Of a stretch of 64,000 nucleotides of DNA, positions 9,184 through 17,422 are shown piece by piece. How positions within the stretch are numbered: position 1 is the first letter of the stretch; each line of letters begins with the position of its first letter. The notes under the pieces are model-generated. The model did not search any database. It had not been told where the DNA came from and saw only the letters and a program-made list of their open reading frames with translations. Source of the stretch: Pseudomonas mandelii (GTDB lineage: Bacteria > Pseudomonadota > Gammaproteobacteria > Pseudomonadales > Pseudomonadaceae); contig NZ_JAMYDU010000018.1 in assembly GCF_024138395.1 (NCBI RefSeq), positions 42,749 to 106,748 on the forward strand. Direction: 5' to 3'. A program made the translations under genes and the position numbers.

Positions 9184-9920
9184 TTTCTAACGACGATGGG
9201 GTAACCGCACCCGGTCTCGCCGCGCTTTATGCTGCGCTGGCGGATTACACCGAATGCGTGGTTATCGCCCCGGACCAGGACAAAAGCGGCGCCAGCAGCT
9301 CGCTGACGCTCGACCGTCCGTTGCACCCGCAAACCCTGGCCAACGGCTTTATCAGCCTCAACGGCACACCCACCGACTGCGTGCACCTGGGCCTTAACGG
9401 CTTGCTGGAACTCGAGCCGGACATGGTGGTTTCCGGCATCAACCTGGGTGCGAACCTGGGGGACGACGTGCTGTATTCCGGCACTGTAGCGGCGGCCCTC
9501 GAGGGGCGTTTCCTTGGGCGTCCTTCGTTCGCCTTTTCATTCGTCTCACGGCAAGTAGAGAACCTTCCCACAGCCGCCTATTTTGCGCGCAAACTGGTAG
9601 AGGCCCATGCGGACCTCGATCTGCCCCCGCGCACGGTACTGAACGTGAACATTCCCAACTTGCCGCTGGAACACATCCGCGGTATTCAGCTGACCCGCCT
9701 CGGCCATCGCGCCCGCGCCGCGGCACCGATGAAAGTGGTCGACCCGCGCGGTAAGTCCGGTTACTGGATCGCCGCGGCGGGGGACGCTGAAGATGGCGGC
9801 CCGGGTACCGATTTCCATGCGGTGATGCAAGGCTATGTTTCAATCACGCCATTGCAACTGGATCGCACCTTTAATGATGCCTTCAGAAGTCTCGATGGCT
9901 GGCTGGAGGGTCTGCGTTAA
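9171..9920 (+). CDS. surE: 5'/3'-nucleotidase SurE
   Basis: SurE is a metal-dependent nucleoside monophosphate phosphatase linked to stationary-phase survival. The 249-residue protein opens MRILISNDDGVTAPG, carrying the paired Asp metal ligands, and continues with APDQDKSGASSSLTLDRP and VVSGINLGANLGDDVLYSGTV. The start lies inside the end of truD. The last base of its stop is the first base of a pcm start codon. Confidence 0.96.
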   Translation: MRILISNDDGVTAPGLAALYAALADYTECVVIAPDQDKSGASSSLTLDRPLHPQTLANGFISLNGTPTDCVHLGLNGLLELEPDMVVSGINLGANLGDDVLYSGTVAAALEGRFLGRPSFAFSFVSRQVENLPTAAYFARKLVEAHADLDLPPRTVLNVNIPNLPLEHIRGIQLTRLGHRARAAAPMKVVDPRGKSGYWIAAAGDAEDGGPGTDFHAVMQGYVSITPLQLDRTFNDAFRSLDGWLEGLR

Positions 9921-10597
9921 TGGCTCGTGAACAAGATCATATTCTGCATCGCGGTATCGGGATGACCTCTCAACGGACCCGTGAGCGTCTGATTCAGCGC
10001 CTCTATGAAGAGGGGATCTCCAACGCCAAGGTACTGGAAGTCATCCGTCGCACCCCGCGTCACCTGTTCGTCGATGAGGCACTGGCTCATCGTGCCTATG
10101 AAGATACAGCGCTGCCGATCGGCCATAACCAGACCATCTCCCAGCCTTATATGGTGGCGCGCATGAGCGAGCTGCTGCTGGAAGCGGGGCCGCTGGACAA
10201 GGTGCTGGAAATCGGCACCGGTTCGGGTTACCAGACGGCCGTGCTGTCGCAATTGGTCGAGCGGGTTTTTTCCGTGGAGCGCATCAAGGTGCTGCAAGAC
10301 CGGGCCAAGGAGCGCCTGGTGGAACTGAACCTGCGCAACGTGGTATTTCGCTGGGGCGATGGTTGGGAAGGCTGGCCGGCACTGGCGCCTTACAACGGCA
10401 TCATCGTCACCGCCGTGGCCACCGACGTGCCTCAGGCACTGCTCGATCAGTTGGCACCGGGTGGGCGATTGGTGATTCCGGTCGGCTCCGGTGAAGTTCA
10501 ACAATTGATGTTGATCATCCGTGAAGAACAGGGCTTTTCCAGACGTGTTCTGGGGGCGGTGCGCTTTGTGCCATTGCTCAACGGGCCGTTGGCCTGA
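9920..10597 (+). CDS. pcm: Protein-L-isoaspartate O-methyltransferase
   Basis: Pcm methylates isoaspartyl residues in aged proteins so that they revert to aspartate. The protein shows the SAM-binding motif LEIGTGSGYQTAVL and the NQTISQPYMVARM region typical of the family. Two starts are possible. The ATG at 9920 overlaps the surE stop and gives 225 residues; the ATG at 9962 (MTSQRTRERLIQRL) gives 211, nearer the usual length. Position between surE and nlpD is conserved in gammaproteobacteria. Confidence 0.94.
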   Translation: MAREQDHILHRGIGMTSQRTRERLIQRLYEEGISNAKVLEVIRRTPRHLFVDEALAHRAYEDTALPIGHNQTISQPYMVARMSELLLEAGPLDKVLEIGTGSGYQTAVLSQLVERVFSVERIKVLQDRAKERLVELNLRNVVFRWGDGWEGWPALAPYNGIIVTAVATDVPQALLDQLAPGGRLVIPVGSGEVQQLMLIIREEQGFSRRVLGAVRFVPLLNGPLA

Positions 10598-10808
10598 GCA
10601 TTTGTTTAAGCGCGCTGAATTCTCTTCGATTGCCCGGGTCTTACAGCGGCATCGATTGGTTAAACGCAATTCATCGTCTGACAGCAAACGTGTGCGCGAA
10701 GCGAATCCGCTTCATTAAAGGTAAAGCCTGTTCGGTCCGTTATACATGCGACAGTTCGTGCCGGAGCACGGCAATTCATATTTTCAGCCACCACAAAGGG
10801 AGCGGCGG

Positions 10809-11666
10809 GTGAGTCTCACAGTCATTGCGCAGCGAATGGGTATAACGAGCTTTCAGCGTCTGGTGACTGGCCTTGTCTTGAGTACCTTGCTGGTCGGATG
10901 TTCCAGCACCAAATCAGGGAGTGCGAGCGTCGTCGATCGCAACAATGCGGTCGCCCAGCGTCCGGCCGTCACCACCGGCCAGTATGTTGTTCGCCCCAAG
11001 GACACTTTGTTCTCCATCGCTTTTCGCTACGGTTGGGACTACAAAGCCCTCGCGGCACGGAACAACATTCCTACGCCTTACACGATCCATCCGGGTCAGA
11101 CGATTCGCTTCGACGGTCGCAGCGGTTCAACGCCGACGGCGGTAGTGAGTTCGTCCAGTTCCTCGCCTTCGTCGTCGAGTAAAACCACGGTGATTCGGCG
11201 TCAGGCAAATGGCGCGACGACCAGCACAACAGTGCTTGCACCGTCCGTCGCCAACAAGCCGGCACCCGTTCCACTGCCTCCCGCCGGTCCAGCCCCGACG
11301 GGCTGGGGGTGGCCTTCTAATGGCATTCTGATTGGTAAATTCTCTTCAAACGGTAGTTTGAATAAAGGAATTGATATCGCCGGAGATTTGGGACAGCCTG
11401 TTTTAGCTGCGTCTGATGGGACGGTGGTATACGCCGGGAGTGGCTTAAGGGGCTACGGCGAATTAGTCATCATCAAACACAGCGATACCTACGTCAGTGC
11501 CTACGGACATAACCGCAGGCTGTTGGTTCGGGAGGGGCAGCAGGTCAAAGTCGGACAGACAATTGCCGAAATGGGGTCAACGGGTACAGACCGGGTGAAG
11601 CTGCATTTTGAGATTCGCCGACAAGGTAAACCAGTAGATCCGCTGCAGTTCCTGCCACGTCGTTGA
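10809..11666 (+). CDS. nlpD: Murein hydrolase activator NlpD (LysM/M23 lipoprotein)
   Basis: NlpD is an outer-membrane lipoprotein that activates amidases during cell separation. I chose the GTG at 10809 because an AGGGAG stands eight bases upstream and the signal peptide then ends at the lipobox LLVGC. The 285-residue protein has a LysM domain (YVVRPKDTLFSIAFRYGW...IHPGQTIRF) and a C-terminal LytM/M23 domain. Its metal motifs are degenerate: GIDIAG lacks the usual His and the HxH is LHFEI, as in non-catalytic NlpD/EnvC activators. An upstream in-frame ATG at 10746 is less likely. In this genus the main rpoS promoter commonly lies inside nlpD. Confidence 0.93.
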   Translation: MSLTVIAQRMGITSFQRLVTGLVLSTLLVGCSSTKSGSASVVDRNNAVAQRPAVTTGQYVVRPKDTLFSIAFRYGWDYKALAARNNIPTPYTIHPGQTIRFDGRSGSTPTAVVSSSSSSPSSSSKTTVIRRQANGATTSTTVLAPSVANKPAPVPLPPAGPAPTGWGWPSNGILIGKFSSNGSLNKGIDIAGDLGQPVLAASDGTVVYAGSGLRGYGELVIIKHSDTYVSAYGHNRRLLVREGQQVKVGQTIAEMGSTGTDRVKLHFEIRRQGKPVDPLQFLPRR

Positions 11667-11772
11667 TTTGTTAGCCAGCCTGTTCCGTCACGTAGAGGGA
11701 ACAGGCTCCAGCGTTGCCAGGGATAAAGGCGCCGCTTGAGCTTGAGGTCGAACTCACCAAAGGACTATAACA

Positions 11773-12780
11773 ATGGCTCTCAGTAAAGAAGTGCCGGAGT
11801 TTGACATCGACGATGAGGTTCTCCTGATGGAGACCGGCATCGCCACGGATTCGATGTCGAATGATGAAGGGGATGCACCACCTTCCGTTCGTGCAAAATC
11901 CAGACACTCCGCTTCGCTTAAGCAACACAAGTACATCGACTACACACGGGCACTCGATGCCACTCAGTTGTACCTCAACGAAATCGGCTTTTCCCCATTG
12001 CTCTCCCCCGAGGAAGAAGTTCATTTTGCGCGCTTGTCGCAAAGTGGCGATCCGGCCGGGCGCAAGCGCATGATTGAAAGCAACCTGCGGCTGGTGGTGA
12101 AAATCGCCCGGCGTTACGTCAATCGTGGTCTGTCGCTGCTGGACCTGATCGAAGAGGGCAACCTCGGCCTGATCCGGGCAGTGGAAAAGTTCGATCCTGA
12201 ACGTGGCTTCCGCTTTTCGACCTACGCCACCTGGTGGATTCGTCAGACCATCGAGCGCGCGATCATGAATCAGACCCGGACCATCCGGTTGCCGATCCAT
12301 GTGGTCAAAGAGCTCAACGTGTACTTGCGGGCTGCACGGGAGCTGACTCAAAAGCTCGATCATGAACCCTCACCCGAAGAAATCGCCAACCTGCTGGAGA
12401 AACCGGTAGGCGAGGTCAAGCGCATGCTCGGCCTGAATGAGCGGGTTTCTTCGGTCGACGTCTCGCTGGGTCCGGATTCGGATAAAACCCTGCTGGACAC
12501 CCTGACCGACGACCGCCCGACCGATCCATGCGAACTGTTGCAGGACGACGACCTGTCCCAGAGCATCGATCAATGGCTCTCGGAGCTGACCGACAAGCAA
12601 CGCGAGGTGGTCATTCGCCGCTTTGGCTTGCGAGGTCACGAGAGCAGCACGCTTGAAGACGTAGGCCTGGAAATCGGCCTGACCCGGGAGCGGGTCAGGC
12701 AAATCCAGGTTGAAGGTCTCAAGCGTCTTCGGGAGATTCTCGAGAAAAACGGCCTGTCGAGTGAGTCGCTGTTCCAATAA
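11773..12780 (+). CDS. rpoS: RNA polymerase sigma factor RpoS (sigma-38)
   Basis: RpoS directs the stationary-phase and general stress response. The 335-residue protein has region 1.2 (DATQLYLNEIGFSPLLSPEEE), region 2 with the core-binding and -10 helices (NLRLVVKIARRYVNRGLSL through RFSTYATWWIRQTIERAI), region 3 and region 4.2 with the helix-turn-helix (TLEDVGLEIGLTRERVRQIQ). It follows nlpD at a 106-base distance and is closed by a strong terminator. The neighbouring rsmZ connects it with the Gac/Rsm stationary-phase network. Confidence 0.97.
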   Translation: MALSKEVPEFDIDDEVLLMETGIATDSMSNDEGDAPPSVRAKSRHSASLKQHKYIDYTRALDATQLYLNEIGFSPLLSPEEEVHFARLSQSGDPAGRKRMIESNLRLVVKIARRYVNRGLSLLDLIEEGNLGLIRAVEKFDPERGFRFSTYATWWIRQTIERAIMNQTRTIRLPIHVVKELNVYLRAARELTQKLDHEPSPEEIANLLEKPVGEVKRMLGLNERVSSVDVSLGPDSDKTLLDTLTDDRPTDPCELLQDDDLSQSIDQWLSELTDKQREVVIRRFGLRGHESSTLEDVGLEIGLTRERVRQIQVEGLKRLREILEKNGLSSESLFQ

Positions 12781-12805
12781 GCAATTCGCTCAACCGGTAA
12801 CAAAT

Positions 12806-12830
12806 AGCCCCAACTGGTTTGGGGCTTTTT
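12806..12830 (+). terminator. Intrinsic terminator after rpoS
   Basis: An AGCCCCA / TGGGGCT stem with a seven-base loop is followed by TTTTT. It ends the surE-pcm-nlpD-rpoS transcription and isolates the rsmZ promoter region that follows. Confidence 0.88.
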
Positions 12831-12891
12831 GTTATCTGAAATATGGAAAGGGAGTTGTCTGGGACATCACCTCAGGTTTGTAGTCTCGTGT

Positions 12892-12909
12892 TGTAAGTCT
12901 TTGCTTACT
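12892..12909 (+). promoter_or_regulatory. GacA-binding upstream activating sequence of rsmZ
   Basis: TGTAAGTCTTTGCTTACT matches the consensus TGTAAG-N6-CTTACA of the GacA box with one mismatch at the end. It is centred about 180 bases before the predicted rsmZ start, the distance reported for rsmZ genes in other pseudomonads. This predicts strict GacS/GacA control of the small RNA. Confidence 0.85.
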
Positions 12910-13067
12910 CTTTCGTAAGTGTTCGTTATTTTTACACCCTGGTAGTTGTCTATTTAACTTTCGATGTCGGTTTATAGTATTGATTTATATGATTATTTTT
13001 TTAGATTAACGGCGTGTGACAGACGATTTCAGCGACAGATGCCGATTGCCCTTAGTGGGGAATTCTC

Positions 13068-13073
13068 TAGTAT
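13068..13073 (+). promoter_or_regulatory. Predicted -10 element of rsmZ
   Basis: TAGTAT lies eight to thirteen bases before the start of the conserved rsmZ stem, the right place for a sigma70 -10 hexamer. No good -35 is visible, which fits activation by GacA from the far-upstream box. Confidence 0.6.
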
Positions 13074-13080
13074 CTGAACT

Positions 13081-13210
13081 GTGTCGACGGATAGACACGC
13101 CCTTCAAGGAAGAGGGGAACGGACATCGCAGGAAGCGGTTCATCAGGACGATGAAAGGGAATACAAGGAATAGGGAAAAAATGTGGGCGGGTCATACCGC
13201 CCCTTTTTTT
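13081..13210 (+). ncRNA. rsmZ: Small regulatory RNA RsmZ
   Basis: RsmZ sequesters the translational repressors RsmA/RsmE through exposed GGA motifs, relieving secondary-metabolism and biofilm genes when GacA is active. The 130-base stretch starts with the hallmark stem GTGTC-GACGGATA-GACAC, then carries at least six GGA motifs in loops (AAGGAAG, ACGGACA, CAGGAAG, CAGGACG, AAGGAAT). It ends in a GGGCGG/CCGCCC stem with seven T. Location between rpoS and fdxA is where rsmZ sits in other Pseudomonas. The 5' end is predicted, not measured. Confidence 0.92.
13184..13210 (+). terminator. Rho-independent terminator of rsmZ
   Basis: GGGCGG-GTCATA-CCGCCC followed by T7 forms the 3' end of the small RNA. 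The convergent fdxA gene ends 55 bases further on. Confidence 0.88.
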
Positions 13211-13264
13211 GCCTGCAGAAAAGCGAAAAGGCCCACAAGGGCCTTTTCGAGAACTCGGGGGAAA

Positions 13265-13603
13265 TCAACGTTCGAGGTCTTTGAGCTTGCTGCCTATAGA
13301 TTTGTTGATGACGCGATCAAACTCTTCCGCATTGGGCAGCGATTCTTTCTTCTCGGTGATGTTGGGCCAGATTTCCGCCAGCTCAACGTTCAGCTGAATG
13401 AATTCCTGCATATCTTCCGGAACTTCATCTTCGGAGAAGATGGCCACGGCAGGGCATTCTGGTTCGCACAGGGCGCAGTCGATGCACTCATCCGGGTGAA
13501 TCACCAGGAAGTTCGGGCCTTCGTAAAAGCAGTCCACCGGACAGACTTCTACGCAGTCGGTGTACTTGCACTTGATGCAGTTGTCGGTGACGACGAAGGT
13601 CAT
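13265..13603 (-). CDS. fdxA: Ferredoxin FdxA (7Fe-8S type)
   Basis: This is a small soluble electron carrier with one 3Fe-4S and one 4Fe-4S cluster. I start it at MTFVVTDNC because TGAGGAGA stands eight to fifteen bases before that ATG; a longer reading frame begins 14 codons earlier without such a site. The 112-residue protein has the cysteines of CIKCKYTDCVEVCPVDC and CIDCALCEPECP. It is about five residues longer than the usual 107, with the extra residues near the C-terminus. It is transcribed towards rsmZ. Confidence 0.95.
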   Translation of the reverse strand: MTFVVTDNCIKCKYTDCVEVCPVDCFYEGPNFLVIHPDECIDCALCEPECPAVAIFSEDEVPEDMQEFIQLNVELAEIWPNITEKKESLPNAEEFDRVINKSIGSKLKDLER

Positions 13604-13658
13604 TTCTAATTTTCTCCTCAGGCGCGGCTTGCTGCGCCCCTTCACGTAGGGGTCGCCA

Positions 13659-13712
13659 GGTTTGGGAGCGATAGTCTGCAGGTCAGGCTATTAGCCTGCA
13701 GCATCCCAAACC
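13659..13712. other. Nested inverted repeat between mutS and fdxA
   Basis: An outer GGTTTGGGA / TCCCAAACC pair encloses an inner CTGCAGG / CCTGCAG pair. It lies in the 142-base gap after the mutS stop (minus strand) and could fold into a long interrupted hairpin at the end of the mutS message. There is no T-run, so termination is only a possibility. Confidence 0.45.
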
Positions 13713-13745
13713 GCGCGAGATTCTAACAGCTTGCAGGCAAGTGCG

Positions 13746-16322
13746 TTAGATCCGTGTCTTTAGTGTATAGAGCATTTCGAGCGCACGACGTGGTGACATG
13801 TCGTCCAGATCAAGTTTGGCCAGTTCATCCAGCACCGGGTGCGGCAGGCTGGCGAACATGTCGCTCTGTTGTGGCGTAACCGGTTTGCCTTTGATCGGCT
13901 TCGGAACCTCATGAGGCAGCGCAGTGGATTCCAGTCGGCTCAGATGTTCGCGAGCACGCACGATCACTTCGCTCGGCACACCGGCCAACTGCGCAACCGC
14001 CAGGCCATAGCTCTGGCTGGCAGGCCCAGGCAACACGTGGTGCAGGAACACGATGCGTTCGTTGTGTTCGGTGGCATTGAGGTGCACGTTGGCCACCAGC
14101 GGTTGGGCTTCCGGTAGCACTGTCAGTTCGAAATAGTGGGTAGCGAACAATGTGTAGGCCCGCAGGTGCGCCAGACGCTCAGCCGCAGCCCAGGCCAGGG
14201 ACAGACCGTCGAAGGTGCTCGTGCCGCGACCGACTTCGTCCATCAGCACCAGACTGCGTTCGGTGGCGTTGTGCAGAATGTTCGCGGTTTCGCTCATTTC
14301 AACCATGAAGGTCGAACGTCCGCCCGCCAAGTCATCGCTGGAACCGATCCGGGTGAAGATCCGGTCCACCAAGGACAATTCGCAACTGGCCGCCGGCACG
14401 AAACTGCCGATATGCGCCAGCAACACGATCAACGCGGTCTGACGCATGTAGGTGGATTTACCGCCCATGTTCGGACCGGTGATCACCAGCATGCGGGTGT
14501 TGTCGTCGAGGCTCAGGTCGTTGGCCACGAACGGCGTGGTGAGTACTTGCTCGACCACCGGGTGACGACCCTGGCTGATGCGCATGCACGGCTCGCTGAC
14601 GAAACGCGGGCAGTTCAGATCGAGGTTCAGCGCACGTTCGGCAAGGTTGCTCAGCACGTCCAACTCGGCCAGTGCCGCAGCGGTGTCCTGCAACGGTGGC
14701 AACTGGGCGATCAAATCTTCGAGCAGTGCTTCATAAAGCATCTTCTCGCGCGCCAAGGCGCGGCTCTTCGCCGACAGGGCCTTATCTTCGAAAGCCTTCA
14801 GTTCCGGCGTAATGAAGCGCTCGGCACCTTTCAACGTCTGGCGACGGATATAGTCTGCTGGCGCCGACTCAGCCTGTTTGCTCGGCAACTCGATGAAGTA
14901 GCCGTGAATCCGGTTGTAGCCGACCTTCAGGTGCGACAGGCCGGTGCGGGCCTTCTCACGCGCTTCGAGATCGATCAGGAACTGCCCGGCGTTTTCGCTG
15001 AGCGATTGCAAATCGTCCAACTCGGCGTCGTAACCGGTTTTCAACACGCCGCCGTCACGGATGACGGCGGGCGGGTTGTCGATAATGGCTTTTTCCAGCA
15101 GCGCCGCCAGTTCCGGGTAGGTGCTGGTGGTCGTCGCCAATTGAATGATGTGCGGGGCTTCGAGCTCGGCCATCGCCACTTGCAACTCTGGCAATGCACC
15201 GAGGGCATCGCGCAGACGCGCCAAGTCACGAGGACGGGCATTGCGCAGGCCGATCCGCGCCAGAATCCGCTCGATGTCACCGATTTCCTTGAGCTGCGGT
15301 TGCAGCTTTTCGAAGCGGTAACCGTCGAGCAGGCAAGTGATCGAGCTCTGACGCGCCAGCAATACGGTCAAATCCCGCAGCGGACGGTTCAGCCAGCGAG
15401 TCAGCAAGCGGCTGCCCATGGCGGTCTGGCAGCGGTCGACCACCGATTGCAACGTGTTGTCGCGACCGCCGGCTAGGTTGGTGTCCAGTTCCAGGTTGCG
15501 ACGGCTTGCGCCGTCCAGCACCACAGTGTCGTCCAGGCGTTCATGACGCAGGCTGCGCAAGTGGGGCAGGGCGGTGCGCTGGGTTTCCTTGGCGTAGCTG
15601 AGCAGGCAACCGGCGGCGCCGATCGCCAGGGTCAGGTTCTCGCAGCCGAAACCTTTCAGGTCCTGGGTGGAAAACTGCTGGCAAAGACTTTTCAGCGCCG
15701 AATCACGTTCGAAATCCCACGGTGCACGGCGACGAACCCCACGACGTTTTTCCGGCAGGTCTTTTGGCCAGTCGTCCGGGATCATCAGCTCTACCGGATT
15801 GACCCGCTCCAGTTCCGCCAGCAAGTTTTCCCAGCCCTTGATCTCCAGCACGGTGAAGTTGCCGCTGGTAATGTCCAGCACCGCCAGACCGAACAGACGT
15901 TCGTCACCCAGCACTGCCGCGATCAGATTGTCCCGACGCTCATCCAGCAGCGCTTCATCGCTGACCGTGCCGGGAGTGATGATCCGCACCACCTGACGAT
16001 CCACCGGGCCTTTGCTGGTGGCCGGGTCGCCAACCTGTTCACAAATCACCACCGACTCGCCGAGCTTCACCAGTTTCGCCAGGTAACCTTCCGCGGCGTG
16101 GTAAGGAATCCCACACATCGGAATCGCCTGCCCCGCCGATTGCCCACGAGCCGTCAGGGTGATGTCCAGCAACTTGGCGGCCTTCTTCGCGTCTTCATAG
16201 AAGATCTCGTAGAAGTCGCCCATGCGGTAGAACATCAGCTGATCAGGGTGCTGGTTCTTCAGGCGCCAGTACTGCTGCATCATCGGGGTGTGGGAGGACA
16301 GATCGGAGAGGGCTTTATTCAT
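13746..16322 (-). CDS. mutS: DNA mismatch repair protein MutS
   Basis: MutS recognises mismatches and starts methyl- or nick-directed repair. The start is set at MNKALSDLSSHTPMMQQYW, giving 858 residues, the normal Pseudomonas length; the open frame continues 62 codons upstream without homology. Motifs seen are the mismatch-recognition F-x-E region (MGDFYEIFYEDA), Walker A GPNMGGKSTYMRQ and the signature DEVGRGTSTFDGLSLAWA, followed by the dimerisation helix-turn-helix. It marks the left border of the tailocin insertion and is divergent from the repressor gene. Confidence 0.96.
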   Translation of the reverse strand: MNKALSDLSSHTPMMQQYWRLKNQHPDQLMFYRMGDFYEIFYEDAKKAAKLLDITLTARGQSAGQAIPMCGIPYHAAEGYLAKLVKLGESVVICEQVGDPATSKGPVDRQVVRIITPGTVSDEALLDERRDNLIAAVLGDERLFGLAVLDITSGNFTVLEIKGWENLLAELERVNPVELMIPDDWPKDLPEKRRGVRRRAPWDFERDSALKSLCQQFSTQDLKGFGCENLTLAIGAAGCLLSYAKETQRTALPHLRSLRHERLDDTVVLDGASRRNLELDTNLAGGRDNTLQSVVDRCQTAMGSRLLTRWLNRPLRDLTVLLARQSSITCLLDGYRFEKLQPQLKEIGDIERILARIGLRNARPRDLARLRDALGALPELQVAMAELEAPHIIQLATTTSTYPELAALLEKAIIDNPPAVIRDGGVLKTGYDAELDDLQSLSENAGQFLIDLEAREKARTGLSHLKVGYNRIHGYFIELPSKQAESAPADYIRRQTLKGAERFITPELKAFEDKALSAKSRALAREKMLYEALLEDLIAQLPPLQDTAAALAELDVLSNLAERALNLDLNCPRFVSEPCMRISQGRHPVVEQVLTTPFVANDLSLDDNTRMLVITGPNMGGKSTYMRQTALIVLLAHIGSFVPAASCELSLVDRIFTRIGSSDDLAGGRSTFMVEMSETANILHNATERSLVLMDEVGRGTSTFDGLSLAWAAAERLAHLRAYTLFATHYFELTVLPEAQPLVANVHLNATEHNERIVFLHHVLPGPASQSYGLAVAQLAGVPSEVIVRAREHLSRLESTALPHEVPKPIKGKPVTPQQSDMFASLPHPVLDELAKLDLDDMSPRRALEMLYTLKTRI

Positions 16323-16513
16323 CGGAAATTCAGGAAAACTCGTTGAAAGGTGTAGGGCAAAGGAGGGGCATCGGCCCGGCTTTTCCGCGATGGGCGCAAG
16401 ATTACCATGGGCGGTCTGCCTCACGCAGGCATGAAAGCCTCCCGGTACCTTTCTGCTGGCTATGCACGATCTATGCGAATCAGCATTTGTCTTCCGAAAA
16501 AAGATCAAGCACT

Positions 16514-17257
16514 ATGCGCATTATGCAAAAACGCAATGTTTCTACCGTCTTAAGAGCGCTGCTCGATCAGCACGGGATCTCCCCCACGGAGCTTCACCGT
16601 CGCACCGGCGTGCCTCAATCCACTCTCTCGCGGATCCTCAGCGGGAAGATCGTCGATCCTTCGGATAAACATATTTCGAAGATTGCCGAATACTTCGCCG
16701 TGAGCACCGACCAGTTGCGTGGCCGCGCGGATGTCGCGCACGCCGCCAGCGCCGGGCGCGATGAGTCGCATTCGGAACTCAAGGACATAAGCCTGTGGGA
16801 TGACGATACGCCAGTCGATGATGACGAGGTGTCGGTCCCCTTTCTTCGCGAGGTTGAATTGGCTGCTGGATCAGGAAGATTCGTCATCGAAGAAAGCGAG
16901 CGCTCTAGCCTGCGCTTTGGCAAACGTAGCTTGCGCCACAACGGCGTGCAGTTCGACCAGGCCAAATGCGTGACCGTGCGCGGCAACAGCATGTTGCCGG
17001 TGCTGCGCGATGGCGCCACGGTCGGGGTGAATGCCGGAAAATGCGGGATTGGCGACATCGTTGACGGTGACTTGTATGCCATCAACCACAACGGCCAGTT
17101 GCGGGTGAAACAGCTTTATCGCCTGCCGACAGGGATTCGCCTGCGCAGCTTCAATCGCGATGAGCATCCGGACGAGGACTACAGCTTCCAGGAAATCCAG
17201 GAAGAGCAGATTGTCATCCTCGGTCACGTCTTCTGGTGGGGCATGTACGCCCGTTAA
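16514..17257 (+). CDS. LexA-like self-cleaving repressor of the tailocin locus (PrtR/CI type)
   Basis: This 247-residue protein has an N-terminal XRE helix-turn-helix (about 9-60, TELHRRTGVPQSTLSRIL) and a C-terminal S24 peptidase domain. All self-cleavage elements are visible: the Ala118-Gly119 bond in ELAAGSG, the nucleophile Ser159 in GNSML and the general base Lys199 in LRVKQLY. Such proteins repress pyocin or prophage genes until activated RecA stimulates their cleavage. It stands alone at the left edge of the tailocins, with a palindromic operator/promoter region just downstream. I start at ATG 16514; a second ATG three codons later is possible. ATGCGCAT- and TGCAC-like half-sites around 16460-16530 may serve autoregulation. 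Confidence 0.88.
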   Translation: MRIMQKRNVSTVLRALLDQHGISPTELHRRTGVPQSTLSRILSGKIVDPSDKHISKIAEYFAVSTDQLRGRADVAHAASAGRDESHSELKDISLWDDDTPVDDDEVSVPFLREVELAAGSGRFVIEESERSSLRFGKRSLRHNGVQFDQAKCVTVRGNSMLPVLRDGATVGVNAGKCGIGDIVDGDLYAINHNGQLRVKQLYRLPTGIRLRSFNRDEHPDEDYSFQEIQEEQIVILGHVFWWGMYAR

Positions 17258-17276
17258 CCTCACCGCTGTCAGATAA

Positions 17277-17303
17277 AACCCGCTGCCGGCGGGTTTTTTT
17301 TCG
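17277..17303 (+). terminator. Intrinsic terminator after the repressor gene
   Basis: AACCCGC / GCGGGTT with a short loop followed by eight T closes the repressor transcript and separates it from the operator/promoter region. Confidence 0.85.
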
Positions 17304-17352
17304 CCTATCGAAAACCGCTAACGCCTTTGTCTGCGGGGCTTTCATGCGCTAG

Positions 17353-17413
17353 TGCATTTGTAATGCATAAATAAATGCGTTTATGCATTGACTGTATATG
17401 CATCCATGCATAT
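17353..17413 (+). promoter_or_regulatory. ATGCAT operator array for the tailocin repressor (predicted)
   Basis: Three overlapping or adjacent inverted repeats share the ATGCAT core: TGCATT-3-AATGCA at 17353-17367, AATGCATAAA-8-TTTATGCATT at 17362-17389, and ATATGCATCCATGCATAT at 17396-17413. The third fills the space between a -35 and a -10 hexamer, an ideal place for repression. Assignment to the neighbouring repressor is by position. Confidence 0.72.
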
Positions 17414-17416
17414 TCT
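17388..17416 (+). promoter_or_regulatory. Predicted main tailocin promoter
   Basis: TTGACT and TATTCT are separated by exactly 17 bases, a near-consensus sigma70 promoter pointing into the holin and tail genes. A palindromic operator occupies the spacer and the first bases of the -10. Transcription would start near 17423. Confidence 0.75.
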
Positions 17417-17422
17417 TTGTCT

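Noticed and set aside
14136..15476. 446-codon plus-strand frame opposite mutS
   Set aside because: Antisense shadow; mutS is complete with all motifs on the other strand.
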